64,000 bases of DNA. Source: Streptomyces tagetis (lineage in GTDB: Bacteria > Actinomycetota > Actinomycetes > Streptomycetales > Streptomycetaceae). A model generated the notes under the pieces. That model was not told the DNA's origin. It ran no database searches and saw only the letters and a program-made list of their open reading frames with translations. Made by a program: the position numbers and the translations under genes. The stretch lies in contig NZ_JAGPNL010000001.1 in assembly GCF_018069565.1 (NCBI RefSeq), forward strand, positions 124,001 to 188,000. Direction: 5' to 3'. Below, in pieces: positions 19,355 through 27,490 of this stretch (position 1 is the first letter of the stretch; every line of letters starts with the position of its first letter).

Positions 19355-20026
19355 TCAGCGCAGCGTCCGCCGCGCCGACAGCAGGTCCTCCAACTGCTCC
19401 TCCCGGGCCTGCGCCGCCACGAACAGCAGCTCGTCGCCTGCCTCCAGGGAGTCCTCGTGGGACGGGGTCAGCACGCGGTTGCCCCGGATGATGGTGACCA
19501 GGGAGGTGTCCTCCGGCCACTGGACGTCCCCGACCCGGGTGCCGGCCAGCGCCGACTCCTCCGGCAGGGTCAGCTCGACCAGGTTGGCGTCGCCGTGGCT
19601 GAAGCGCAGCAGCCGGACCAGGTCGCCGACGCTCACCGCCTCCTCGACCAGGGCCGACATCAGCCGCGGGGTGGAGACGGCGACGTCCACGCCCCACGAC
19701 TCGTTGAACAGCCACTCGTTCTTCGGGTTGTTCACCCGGGCGACGACGCGCGGGACGCCGTACTCCGTCTTGGCCAGCAGGGCGACGACGAGGTTGACCT
19801 TGTCGTCGCCCGTCGCCGCGATGACGACGTTGCAGCGCTGGAGCGCCGCCTCGTCCAGCGAGGTGATCTCGCACGCGTCGGCGAGCAGCCACTCCGCCAT
19901 CGGGACGCGCTCGACCGAGATGGCCGTCGGCGCCTTGTCGATGAGCAGGATCTCGTGCCCGTTCTCCAGCAGCTCGCCCGCGATCGAACGGCCGACCGCT
20001 CCGGCTCCGGCAATGGCGACCCTCAT
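19355..20026 (-). CDS. TrkA-type potassium channel/transport regulatory protein
   Basis: A 223-residue protein with an N-terminal RCK/TrkA-N Rossmann domain (MRVAIAGAGAVGRSIAGELLENGHEILLIDK, IAATGDDKVNLVVALLAK) and a C-terminal TrkA-C domain (ALAGTRVGDVQWPEDTSLVTIIRGN). It binds nucleotide and gates a K+ uptake or efflux system. ATG 20026 shares a base with the stop of its paralogue upstream, so the two are made together and probably form a heteromeric ring. Confidence 0.88.
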   Translation of the reverse strand: MRVAIAGAGAVGRSIAGELLENGHEILLIDKAPTAISVERVPMAEWLLADACEITSLDEAALQRCNVVIAATGDDKVNLVVALLAKTEYGVPRVVARVNNPKNEWLFNESWGVDVAVSTPRLMSALVEEAVSVGDLVRLLRFSHGDANLVELTLPEESALAGTRVGDVQWPEDTSLVTIIRGNRVLTPSHEDSLEAGDELLFVAAQAREEQLEDLLSARRTLR

Positions 20027-20697
20027 CAGTGACCGGCCTCCTCGTCGGGACCCTGGGCGAACGCCGCCTCGACCTTGTCGACCTCGTCGGTGCGCATCAT
20101 CACGTGCACCAGGTCGCCCTCCTGCAACACCGTCTGCGAGCTGGGCAGGATCGCCTCACCCAGCCGGGTGAGGAAGGCGACCCGCACACCGGTCTCCTCC
20201 TGGAGCCGGCTGATCTTGTGGCCGACCCAGGACGGGGAGGTGTGCACCTCGGCGAGCTGCACCCCGCCGGTGGGGTCGCGCCACAGCGGCTCCGCCCCCG
20301 AGGGGAGCAGCCGGCGCAGCATCTGGTCGGCCGTCCAGCGGACGGTGGCCACGGTGGGGATGCCGAGCCGCTGGTAGACCTCGGCACGGCGGGGGTCGTA
20401 GATCCGGGCGGCGACGTTCTCCACGGCGAACATCTCGCGGGCCACCCGGGCCGCGATGATGTTCGAGTTGTCGCCGCTGGAGACGGCGGCGAAGGCGCCC
20501 GCGTCCTCGATGCCCGCCTCGCGCAGGGTGTCCTGGTCGAAGCCGACGCCGGTGACCCTGCGCCCGCCGAAGGCCGAGCCCAGACGGCGGAAGGCGGTGG
20601 GGTCCTGGTCGATCACGGCGACCGTGTGGCCCTGCCCCTCCAGGGTCTGGGCGAGAGCGGAGCCCACACGCCCGCAGCCCATGATGACAATATGCAT
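20026..20697 (-). CDS. TrkA-type potassium regulatory protein, paralogue
   Basis: A 223-residue partner of the downstream TrkA protein with the same two-domain plan: MHIVIMGCGRVGSALAQTLEGQGHTVAVIDQD (GxGxxG nucleotide site), GFDQDTLREAGIEDAGAFAAVSSGDNSN, then a TrkA-C domain (VGHKISRLQEETGVRVAFLTRLGE). The two are diverged over most of their length. Divergent, across about 700 bases, from a KimA-like potassium permease, which is the likely functional partner. Confidence 0.88.
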   Translation of the reverse strand: MHIVIMGCGRVGSALAQTLEGQGHTVAVIDQDPTAFRRLGSAFGGRRVTGVGFDQDTLREAGIEDAGAFAAVSSGDNSNIIAARVAREMFAVENVAARIYDPRRAEVYQRLGIPTVATVRWTADQMLRRLLPSGAEPLWRDPTGGVQLAEVHTSPSWVGHKISRLQEETGVRVAFLTRLGEAILPSSQTVLQEGDLVHVMMRTDEVDKVEAAFAQGPDEEAGH

Positions 20698-21016
20698 CGC
20701 CTCACACCGCGCTTTCCACGGGCCTGCTGACCTCTGTTGACGTCGTGCTCATGTCTCTCTTTCGGCTCGCCTGGCGACACGTCGCGGCCAGAGTGCGGGG
20801 CCGCAGGGGACATCATGCCGGTGGGTACCCGGGGTGCCGCCGCTCGGGGGCCCGGCAAGCCGGGTTCCCCCGCCCCGGCCCAACGTACCCGCCGTGCCGC
20901 GCGGTGCTCCGGGTCGTTTCGTACGGGCCGGCGCGCGGTGGCCCGGGTCCTCTCGTACGGGCCGGCGCGCAGTGGCCCCGGGTCGTCCCGTACGGGCCGC
21001 CGGCGCAGGCCGCGGC
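20698..21016. other. Intergenic region with tandem repeats upstream of the TrkA operon
   Basis: No gene is seen. The main feature is a GC-rich tandem repeat at 20909-21005. The leftward TrkA promoter must lie near 20700-20780. Confidence 0.5.
20909..21005. repeat. Three imperfect tandem copies of a ~34-bp unit
   Basis: Each unit contains TCGTACGGGCCGGCGCGC or a close variant followed by GTGGCCC, with CCGGGTC linkers. Copies begin near 20909, 20942 and 20977. The repeat is non-coding and not related to the 23.5-kb repeat. Confidence 0.65.
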
Positions 21017-21127
21017 TCACCCCCCGGCGGACGACCGGCGGCCGATGCTGCGCACGCTGGCGAGGGTCAGCAGCGCGAGGCCGGCCAGTGCGGCGGCCCC
21101 GCCGATCAGCTCTGCGGTGAGATGCAT
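21017..21127 (-). CDS. Small single-span membrane protein (36 aa)
   Basis: ATG 21127 is preceded by GCAGGAG with good spacing. The product MHLTAELIGGAAALAGLALL... has one membrane helix (about residues 7-26) and a basic C-terminal tail (SVRSIGRRSS), so it is N-out/C-in by the positive-inside rule. It lies between the TrkA genes and the permease. The size recalls KdpF-like accessory peptides, but there is no sequence basis for that name. Confidence 0.55.
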   Translation of the reverse strand: MHLTAELIGGAAALAGLALLTLASVRSIGRRSSAGG

Positions 21128-21396
21128 GGGGACTCCTGCGGGCTGGGAGGGCTGGGGGGCGGGGAGAGCCGGGAGAGTGGGGAGAGTGGGGTGCGCGAGG
21201 GCTCCCCGGGCGGGGGAGAGGGTGGCCTGTATGACGGTCTCGGGTGGCCGGCGGACCGTGTTCGTCATATAGGCATGGGAACCCGCGCCCCGGCGATTCC
21301 GCAGCCGCGGCGATGCCCGATTTCACCCGGAGAGCCCCGGAGAGCGGACGGCGTCAAGATCTGGGGTGGCGGGTGGGATGCCCCCGGTCCGAGGGC

Positions 21397-21410
21397 TACG
21401 ATGTTCAGTT
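21397..21410 (+). promoter_or_regulatory. Probable promoter of the KimA-like gene, short or no leader
   Basis: TACGAT (21397-21402) ends 8 bases before GTG 21411, so the mRNA would begin at or next to the start codon. This leaves no room for a leader riboswitch. Confidence 0.45.
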
Positions 21411-23477
21411 GTGTCCAAACTGACCGACGTGCCCAAGCGGATTCTCATCGGGCGCGCATTGCGCAGTGACCGGCTCGGCGAAACGCTCCTGCCGAAGCGG
21501 ATCGCCCTCCCCGTCTTCGCCTCCGACCCGCTGTCCTCCGTGGCCTACGCGCCCGGTGAGGTCCTGCTGGTCCTGTCCATCGCGGGAGTGTCCGCCTACC
21601 ACTTCAGCCCCTGGATCGCGGCGGCGGTCGTCGTGCTGATGTTCACCGTGGTCGCCTCCTACCGGCAGAACGTGCACGCCTACCCGAGCGGCGGCGGCGA
21701 CTACGAGGTGGCCAACACCAACCTGGGCCCCAAGGCCGGCCTGACCGTCGCGAGCGCCCTGCTCGTCGACTACATCCTGACCGTCGCCGTCTCGATCTCC
21801 TCCGGCATCGAGAACCTCGGCTCCGCGGTCCCCTTCGTCGTCGAGAACAAGGTCCTCTGCGCCGTCGCCGTGATCGTGCTGCTGACGCTGATGAACCTGC
21901 GCGGCGTCAGGGAGTCGGGCACCCTCTTCGCCATCCCCACGTACGTCTTCGTGACCGGCGTCTTCATCATGATCGCCTGGGGCGCCTTCCGGGGCCTGGT
22001 CCTCGACCACAGCATGCGCGCCCCGACCGCCGACCTGGAGATCAAGGCCGAGCACCAGGGGCTGGCCGGCTTCGCGCTGGTCTTCCTGCTGCTGCGCGCC
22101 TTCTCCTCCGGCTGCGCCGCGCTCACCGGCGTCGAGGCCATCTCCAACGGCGTCCCCGCCTTCCGCCGGCCCAAGTCCAGGAACGCCGCGAACACCCTCG
22201 CCCTGATGGGCCTGCTCGCGGTCACCATGTTCTGCGGCATCATCGCGCTGGCCGCCACGACCAAGGTCCGCATGGCCGAGGCGCCCGCCACCGACCTCCT
22301 CCACAACGGCGTGCCGGTGGGGCCCGGTTACGTACAGGACCCGGTGATCTCACAGGTCGCCGAGGCGGTGTTCGGCCGGGGCAGCTTCCTCTTCGTCGTC
22401 CTGGCCGCGGCCACCGCCCTGGTGCTCTTCCTCGCCGCGAACACCGCGTACAACGGCTTCCCGCTGCTCGGCGCGATCCTCGCCCAGGACCGCTACCTGC
22501 CCCGCCAGCTCCACACCCGCGGCGACCGCCTCGCCTACTCCAACGGCATCGTGCTGCTGGCCGGCGCGGCGGCCCTGCTCGTGGTCGTCTACGGGGCCAG
22601 CTCCACGCGCCTGATCCAGCTCTACATCGTCGGCGTCTTCGTCTCCTTCACACTCAGCCAGATCGGCATGGTCCGGCACTGGAACCGGCACCTGGCGACC
22701 GAACGGGACCCCGCCACTCGCCGCCACATGATCCGCTCGCGCACCATCAACACCTTCGGCGCCTTCTTCACCGGGGTGGTGCTCGTCGTCGTCCTGGCCA
22801 CCAAGTTCAGCCACGGTGCCTGGGTCGCCCTGCTCGGCATGTGCATCTTCTTCGCGACCATGTCGGCGATCCGCCGCCACTACGACCGGGTCGCCGAGGA
22901 GATCGCCGCCCCCGAGGCCCCGGACGAGACCTCCGGCGACGACATGGGCCGGCCCTCCCGGGTCCACTCCGTCGTCCTCGTCTCCAAGATCCACCGGCCC
23001 GCGCTGCGCGCCCTCGCCTACGCCAAACTGCTGCGCTCCGACAGCCTGGAGGCGCTGAGCGTCAACGTCGACCCGCAGGAGACCAGGGAACTGCGCGAGG
23101 AGTGGGAGCGGCGGAACATCGACGTCCCGCTGAAGGTCCTGGACTCGCCCTACCGCGAGATCACCCGCCCGGTGATCGAGTACGTCAAGAACCTCCGCCG
23201 CGAGTCCCCGCGCGACGCCGTCTCCGTGATCATCCCCGAGTACGTGGTCGGCCACTGGTACGAGCACCTCCTGCACAACCAGAGCGCGCTCAGGCTCAAG
23301 GGCCGGCTGCTCTTCACCCCCGGCGTCATGGTCACGTCGGTGCCCTACCAGCTCCAGTCCTCGGAGGCGGCCCGGCTGCGCGCCCGCCGCCGCCAGGAGT
23401 GGGCGGCCCCGGGCGCCGTCCGCCGCGGCCCGGCGAGGCCCGGCCCGACGAAAGAGTCGCAACCGCCGCCGAAGTAG
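21411..23477 (+). CDS. APC-superfamily permease, KimA-like potassium importer
   Basis: A 688-residue protein from GTG 21411. The N-terminus (KRILIGRALRSDRLGETLLP, then ALPVFASDPLSSVAYAPGEV) matches the KimA/YdaO group of the APC superfamily, which are high-affinity K+:H+ symporters. About 12 membrane helices run to residue ~500. A soluble C-terminal domain of about 170 residues (VHSVVLVSKIHRPALRALAYAKLLRSDSLEAL) follows, as in KimA, where it binds c-di-AMP. The nearby TrkA pair and KdpDE support a potassium role. The last 30 residues are Arg/Pro-rich. A generic amino-acid transporter label would be less likely. Confidence 0.78.
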   Translation: MSKLTDVPKRILIGRALRSDRLGETLLPKRIALPVFASDPLSSVAYAPGEVLLVLSIAGVSAYHFSPWIAAAVVVLMFTVVASYRQNVHAYPSGGGDYEVANTNLGPKAGLTVASALLVDYILTVAVSISSGIENLGSAVPFVVENKVLCAVAVIVLLTLMNLRGVRESGTLFAIPTYVFVTGVFIMIAWGAFRGLVLDHSMRAPTADLEIKAEHQGLAGFALVFLLLRAFSSGCAALTGVEAISNGVPAFRRPKSRNAANTLALMGLLAVTMFCGIIALAATTKVRMAEAPATDLLHNGVPVGPGYVQDPVISQVAEAVFGRGSFLFVVLAAATALVLFLAANTAYNGFPLLGAILAQDRYLPRQLHTRGDRLAYSNGIVLLAGAAALLVVVYGASSTRLIQLYIVGVFVSFTLSQIGMVRHWNRHLATERDPATRRHMIRSRTINTFGAFFTGVVLVVVLATKFSHGAWVALLGMCIFFATMSAIRRHYDRVAEEIAAPEAPDETSGDDMGRPSRVHSVVLVSKIHRPALRALAYAKLLRSDSLEALSVNVDPQETRELREEWERRNIDVPLKVLDSPYREITRPVIEYVKNLRRESPRDAVSVIIPEYVVGHWYEHLLHNQSALRLKGRLLFTPGVMVTSVPYQLQSSEAARLRARRRQEWAAPGAVRRGPARPGPTKESQPPPK

Positions 23478-23517
23478 ACGACGGCGGGACGGGTGAGGCG
23501 CGGGGGTGGCGGAGGCG

Positions 23518-23640
23518 GACCGGGGCGCGGGCGTCGGGGTGCGGACGGGGCGCGGGGGCCGGGGCGCGGGCATGAAGTCCGGACGGGGCGCGGGCGTCGG
23601 GGGCGGGGCATGGGGTCCGGACGGGGCGCGGGCGCCGTAC
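23518..23640. repeat. Four imperfect GC-rich direct repeats
   Basis: A unit close to GGACGGGGCGCGGGCGTCGG occurs about four times between the permease and the RNA methyltransferase gene. The 283-base gap (23478-23760) otherwise holds only the methyltransferase promoter, with TAGACT near 23704 as a possible -10. Confidence 0.6.
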
Positions 23641-23760
23641 GAGTCCACCGGTGACCGGGGGAGTCGCCCGTCCGGGCGAGGGACCGGGACCCCCGCGGCC
23701 GACGTAGACTGGTCGGCTGTTGTCCGCCCATCCCTCTCGTCGTACTGGAGTCACCCCGCC

Positions 23761-25104
23761 ATGCAGGCAGAACCGAAGAATCCGCAGGCGGGAACGTCCC
23801 TGGTGGGAGAGGAGTACGAGGTCGAGATCGGCCCCGTCGCCCACGGCGGCCACTGCGTCGCCCGGACCGCCGAGGGCCAGGTCCTCTTCGTCCGGCACGC
23901 GCTGCCCGGCGAACGGGTCGTGGCCCGCGTCACCGACGGCGAGGAGGGCGCGCGCTTCCTGCGGGCGGACGCGGTACGGATCATCGACGCCTCCAAGGAC
24001 CGGGTCGAGGCGCCCTGCCCCTTCGCGGGCCCCGGCCGTTGCGGCGGCTGCGACTGGCAGCACGCGAAGCCGGGCGCGCAGCGCCGACTGAAGGGCGAGG
24101 TCATCGCCGAGCAGTTGCAGCGGCTCGCGGGCCTCACCCCCGAGGAGGCCGGCTGGGACGGCACGGTGATGCCGGCCGAGGGCGACAAGCTGCCCGCCGG
24201 GGAGGTCCCCGCGTGGCGCACGCGGGTGCAGTACGCCGTGGACGAGGCGGGCCGCGCGGGCCTGCGCCGGCACCGCTCGCACGAGGTGGAGCCGGTCGAC
24301 CACTGCATGATCGCCGCCGAGGGCGTCAGCGAGCTGGGCATCGAGCGGCGGGACTGGACGGGCATGGCGTCCGTCGAGGCCATCGCGGCGACGGGCTCGC
24401 AGGACCGGCAGGTCATCCTCACCCCGCGGCCGGGCGCGCGGCTGCCCCTCGTCGAACTCGACCGGCCGGTGTCGGTGATGCGGGTCGGCGAGAAGGACGG
24501 CGGCGTCCACCGGGTCCACGGCCGCCCCTTCGTGCGGGAACGCGCCGACGGCCGCACCTACCGGGTGGGCAACGGCGGTTTCTGGCAGGTCCACCCGAGG
24601 GCCGCGGACACCCTCGTCACCGCGGTCATGCAGGGCCTGCTGCCCCGCAAGGGCGACACGGCCCTCGACCTGTACTGCGGCGTCGGCCTCTTCGCGGGCG
24701 CCCTGGCCGACCGCGTCGGCGACCAGGGGGCGGTACTGGGCATCGAGTCCGGCAAGCGCGCCGTCGAGGACGCGCGGCACAACCTCGCCGCCTTCGACCG
24801 GGTCCGCGTCGAACAGGGCAAGGTCGAGTCCGTCCTGCCCCGCACCGGCATCACGCAGGCCGACCTCATCGTCCTCGACCCCCCGCGGGCCGGCGCCGGC
24901 CGCAAGACGGTGGAGCACCTCACGTCCCTCGGCGCCCGCCGCATCGCCTACGTCGCCTGCGACCCGGCCGCCCTCGCCCGCGACCTCGCCTACTTCCGGA
25001 CCGGCGGCTACCACCCCCGCACCCTGAGAGCCTTCGACCTCTTCCCGATGACCCACCACGTGGAGTGCGTGGCGATCCTCGAACCGGCCGGCAAGGGATC
25101 CTGA
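23761..25104 (+). CDS. TRAM-domain RNA m5U methyltransferase (RumA/TrmA family)
   Basis: A 447-residue protein: an N-terminal TRAM domain (VEIGPVAHGGHCVARTAEGQ), an iron-sulfur cysteine cluster (CPFAGPGRCGGC, about 81-92), then a SAM-binding fold ([19 protein letters not shown]) and the catalytic end with VLDPPRAGAGRKTVEHL and the nucleophile-bearing YVACDPAALARDL. It methylates C5 of uridine in rRNA or tRNA. Its 3' end (HHVECVAILEPAGKGS) recurs twice downstream in diverged form, marking the gene end as an insertion site. Confidence 0.9.
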   Translation: MQAEPKNPQAGTSLVGEEYEVEIGPVAHGGHCVARTAEGQVLFVRHALPGERVVARVTDGEEGARFLRADAVRIIDASKDRVEAPCPFAGPGRCGGCDWQHAKPGAQRRLKGEVIAEQLQRLAGLTPEEAGWDGTVMPAEGDKLPAGEVPAWRTRVQYAVDEAGRAGLRRHRSHEVEPVDHCMIAAEGVSELGIERRDWTGMASVEAIAATGSQDRQVILTPRPGARLPLVELDRPVSVMRVGEKDGGVHRVHGRPFVRERADGRTYRVGNGGFWQVHPRAADTLVTAVMQGLLPRKGDTALDLYCGVGLFAGALADRVGDQGAVLGIESGKRAVEDARHNLAAFDRVRVEQGKVESVLPRTGITQADLIVLDPPRAGAGRKTVEHLTSLGARRIAYVACDPAALARDLAYFRTGGYHPRTLRAFDLFPMTHHVECVAILEPAGKGS

Positions 25105-25136
25105 CCTGCGCTTTTGTTGTCCGGGTGGGTTGCTCG
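25054..25136. repeat. 3'-end repeat, copy 1 (functional gene end)
   Basis: The last ~50 coding bases of the RNA methyltransferase gene plus about 30 bases after the stop. They match copy 2 at 26001-26075, including CTGACCTGCG just behind the stop and GGGTTGCTCG further on. A third, coding-only copy lies at 27354-27396. Confidence 0.8.
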
Positions 25137-25364
25137 ACCTGTTTCCCTCCGTGCAGCGGTTCGAGCGGGCGGATCGATCTCTATAACTCGCTGACCTGCG
25201 GATTCGTGAGCGAGGTGCTTGCACGGGCGACGCCTTGAGCGGGGCGTTCGGAGATTCTTGACGCTCGGATGACGCTCGCAGCGGGGGACTTTGCTGCACC
25301 TCCTCAGGCGCTGCGAGCCGCTATCTTGGGCCCCACGTTTTCAGGGGACGCGGCTCGACCGCGC

Positions 25365-25395
25365 CAGTCATGATACCGGTCAGGTATCATGACTG
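25365..25395. promoter_or_regulatory. Palindromic operator/promoter of the toxin-antitoxin pair
   Basis: Two perfect 13-bp arms (CAGTCATGATACC and GGTATCATGACTG) flank a 5-base centre. The right arm contains TATCAT (25385-25390), a good -10 element placed 6 bases before ATG 25397. Binding by the RHH antitoxin here would block the promoter, and the mRNA would be leaderless. Confidence 0.8.
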
Positions 25396-25396
25396 T

Positions 25397-25591
25397 ATGG
25401 CGATGACACTTCGACTCCCCGACGACCTGGACGCGAAGCTCACCGAGCGGGCTCGTCGGGAGGGCCGCAGCAAGCAGGAACTCGCCATCGAGGCCATCCG
25501 TGACGCCCAGAACCGGGCCGAACTGAAGGTCGATGACGTTCTGGCCGAGCTGATGGACAGCGATGCGGAGATCCTGGACTACCTGAAGTGA
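25397..25591 (+). CDS. Ribbon-helix-helix antitoxin
   Basis: A 64-residue protein MAMTLRLPDDLDAKLTERAR... with a beta strand (TLRLPDD) and two helices of the Arc/MetJ RHH fold at residues 1-40, followed by a toxin-binding tail rich in Asp and Glu. I prefer ATG 25397 to the in-frame ATG 25370 because the promoter palindrome occupies the region between them. It should neutralise the Doc toxin encoded next and repress the operon. Confidence 0.85.
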   Translation: MAMTLRLPDDLDAKLTERARREGRSKQELAIEAIRDAQNRAELKVDDVLAELMDSDAEILDYLK

Positions 25592-25980
25592 CGGACGTGC
25601 GCTATCTCCAGATCGACGAGATCCTGGCCATCGCCCGCACGGTCAACGGTACCGAGCACAGTGTGCGTGACATGGGTCTTCTGGTTTCGGCGATCGAGCG
25701 ACCCCGGACGAACGTGTTCGGAGCCGAGTTGTATTCCACGCTGCACGAGAAGGCTGCGGCACTGCTGCACTCCGTCGCCCGCAATCACGCGCTGATCGAC
25801 GGCAACAAGCGCACCGCCTGGCTCGCCATGCGTGTCTTCCTGCGGTTCAACGGCGTCAGCGCCAGTGCCGTCCCGCCGCCCGTCTCCGTGGCCGGCCCGT
25901 TCGTCGAGGGCGTCGCACAGGACAACATCGATGTACCGGCCATCGCCAAGCGCCTCTCGACCTGGTTCCCCGTTTCCTGA
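25588..25980 (+). CDS. Doc-type Fic-fold toxin
   Basis: A 130-residue protein; GTG 25588 overlaps the antitoxin stop (GTGA). It carries NHALIDGNKRTAW at about residues 67-79, the HxxxxxNKR motif of Doc toxins (Lys in place of the second Gly-Arg element of true Fic AMP-transferases), and a preceding helix with LHEKAAALLHSVARN. Doc phosphorylates and inactivates EF-Tu in the P1 system; the same activity is inferred. The motif is intact, so the toxin is probably functional. Confidence 0.87.
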   Translation: MTDVRYLQIDEILAIARTVNGTEHSVRDMGLLVSAIERPRTNVFGAELYSTLHEKAAALLHSVARNHALIDGNKRTAWLAMRVFLRFNGVSASAVPPPVSVAGPFVEGVAQDNIDVPAIAKRLSTWFPVS

Positions 25981-26000
25981 CGTTCGACGAGGTGAAGGCG

Positions 26001-26075
26001 CATCATGTGGAGTGCGTAGCGATCCTGGAGCTTGCTGCAAAGGGGTCCTGACCTGCGGTTTTCGTGGGTTGCTCG
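26001..26075. repeat. 3'-end repeat, copy 2 (methyltransferase gene tail)
   Basis: In frame it reads HHVECVAILELAAKGS then stop, against HHVECVAILEPAGKGS in the resident gene. Differences are largely silent third-position changes, so this is a homologous gene end from another lineage rather than a recent duplication. CTGACCTGCG and GGGTTGCTCG follow the stop in both copies. Confidence 0.75.
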
Positions 26076-27051
26076 GGAGTGGCCGGGCGTGCTCGGGCTT
26101 GTCTTCTGATGTGCGCGAAGTGGAGCATGCCGCGTGCCGAACCAATGCCCCTGACCTGCGGTTCCGATCCGTGACGGGAAGGCGGGCGAGTGTTGCCACC
26201 GGTCTTCGCAGGATCCGCGCAAGGCGGCCCTGACGCTCATGTGACGTTCGCTTTGACAGGGCGTCAGCTTATGCGTGAGGTCGGCATGCGGTCCGTGCGT
26301 CGAGTTGCACGGAGCGCGGCAATGAGCGCCCACATCAGGAAGGTGACCTGCAGTCCGGTGTCGACGGGGGTGGTGGAGTGCGGCGGTACGAGCAGCCCAC
26401 GCACCGGGCTGTGCCTGTTGCGCGTCGTGGACCTGGCCAAGGGTGACTACGACTGCCAGCGGGCGGCCGTTGCCGTCCACGGGGTGGTGGATCTTTCTCG
26501 TCAGGCTGCCACGGGATCGGCCTATTGCGTGGCCGGCCGGCTCGCCCCTGCTGGTAGGAGCTTCACTGCTGCGGCAGGTGGCGGGGCTGGTGTACCTCTC
26601 CGGCCGGGCCGTGTTCGTGGCGTTAACGCTCCGGTTCGACGGTATTCGTGAATGTCGCGGCCGAACTCGGGGACGACTCGGGTCGGTTGACGGGAGTCGT
26701 CTGGCCCGGCGACTTCTTCCCCGGCCTGATGCTGGAGCTGCGCCGACTCCGGGGCGACACAGTGATCCGCCTCGCTACGACGTGGCTGAAGGAACGCGTG
26801 CAGGCCGGTGACCGTGAGACGGGGCACTGCTACGACCTTCGTGTGCTCACCAGGGAGGACGTGCCGGGCAGCAGCCGCCACGGTGACAGCGCGGTCGGGC
26901 TGGGGCCCCGGCACCTGGTGATGCGCACCGTGCGCCGTCGCGGTCTGCTCACCCTGGACGGTCATGCCCTGATGGACCGGTCGGCCCTGCCGAGCGCGGT
27001 CTATGGGCGCCGACCCGCCCGGTCGCAGGCCGCCGCCCTGGACTCGGCCGT
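26076..27051. other. Decayed accessory DNA
   Basis: A lower-quality coding region with short conflicting frames. It contains the IS5-type relic (26403-26579) and a rightward open frame at 26648-27109, whose first 75 residues (ELGDDSGRLTGVVWPGDFFP...) look faintly coding but match nothing I know. Further CTGACCTGCG copies lie at 25191-25200 (before this region) and 26151-26160. No intact gene is supported. Confidence 0.5.
26403..26579 (-). mobile_element. IS5-family transposase relic
   Basis: The minus strand encodes GHAIGRSRGSLTRKIHHPVD followed by GNGRPLAVVVTLGQVHDAQQ. This is the conserved DDE-domain segment of IS5-type transposases (usual form LGRSRGGLTTKIHLACDGRGRPL). Only about 60 residues survive; N- and C-terminal parts and the inverted repeats are not seen, so it is inactive. 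Confidence 0.7.
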
Positions 27052-27348
27052 CTACGTCTCGCACTCCTCGCGCAACTCGGTGTCGCTCAGCCGCACCTCC
27101 AGGCCGTGATAGCGGGCGTGGTACGCCAGCACATTGGCGATCACGTCGTAGCGGTGGTCGAGGCTCAGCGTGTCCTCGAAGGCCGCCGGGATGCCGTCCC
27201 GGAGCGCGGCGTCCGACTCCACGATCTCGATGTCGGTCACCTCCACCTCGTGAGGGGGTACCCCGGCGCCGAGCCGCGTCCGCTTGCGATGCATCAGCCC
27301 GACCAGCCGGTGCCCGAACATCTGCAGCGGGAACGGCTGGTACGAGCA
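27052..27348 (-). pseudogene. Truncated gene fragment of unknown function
   Basis: The minus frame reads with good coding character from about 27345 (SYQPFPLQMFGHRLVGLMHR) to a TAG at 27052, ending LAYHARYHGLEVRLSDTELR and a short acidic tail. The 5' end stops abruptly at the junction with the third methyltransferase-tail repeat, so the N-terminus has been lost. I do not recognise the family. Confidence 0.45.
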
Positions 27349-27353
27349 CTAGC

Positions 27354-27396
27354 CGAGGTGCGTGGCGATTCTGGAGCCTGCGGCCATGGGCGCGTG
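27354..27396. repeat. 3'-end repeat, copy 3 (methyltransferase gene tail)
   Basis: Reads CVAILEPAAMGA then TGA, again the C-terminus of the RNA methyltransferase with silent and conservative changes. It lies directly between the truncated gene and the terminator at the left end of the antibiotic cluster. The CTGACCTGCG sequence is not kept here. Confidence 0.65.
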
Positions 27397-27415
27397 AGCG
27401 GGATTCTCCGGTTCG

Positions 27416-27466
27416 CCGCGCGGTTCTCCGCGGTGAACCGCGCGGTGGCCCCGGACCGCCGGGGCC
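27416..27466. terminator. Double-hairpin terminator at left end of the antibiotic cluster
   Basis: Two stems in a row: an 11-bp stem (CCGCGCGGTTC / GAACCGCGCGG, 8-base loop, 27416-27445) and an 8-bp stem (GGCCCCGG / CCGGGGCC, ACCG loop, 27447-27466). It follows the stop of the last gene in the leftward operon. Confidence 0.75.
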
Positions 27467-27490
27467 GGGACCACCGCGTCGTATCCGCCG

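Noticed and set aside
26648..27109. A 153-residue rightward hypothetical gene
   Set aside because: The first half looks weakly coding, but the end runs antisense through the truncated leftward gene and no family or ribosome site supports it.
25397..27400. A complete integrative element in the scar zone
   Set aside because: No integrase, excisionase, replication gene or intact att pair is visible; only scars and relics remain.
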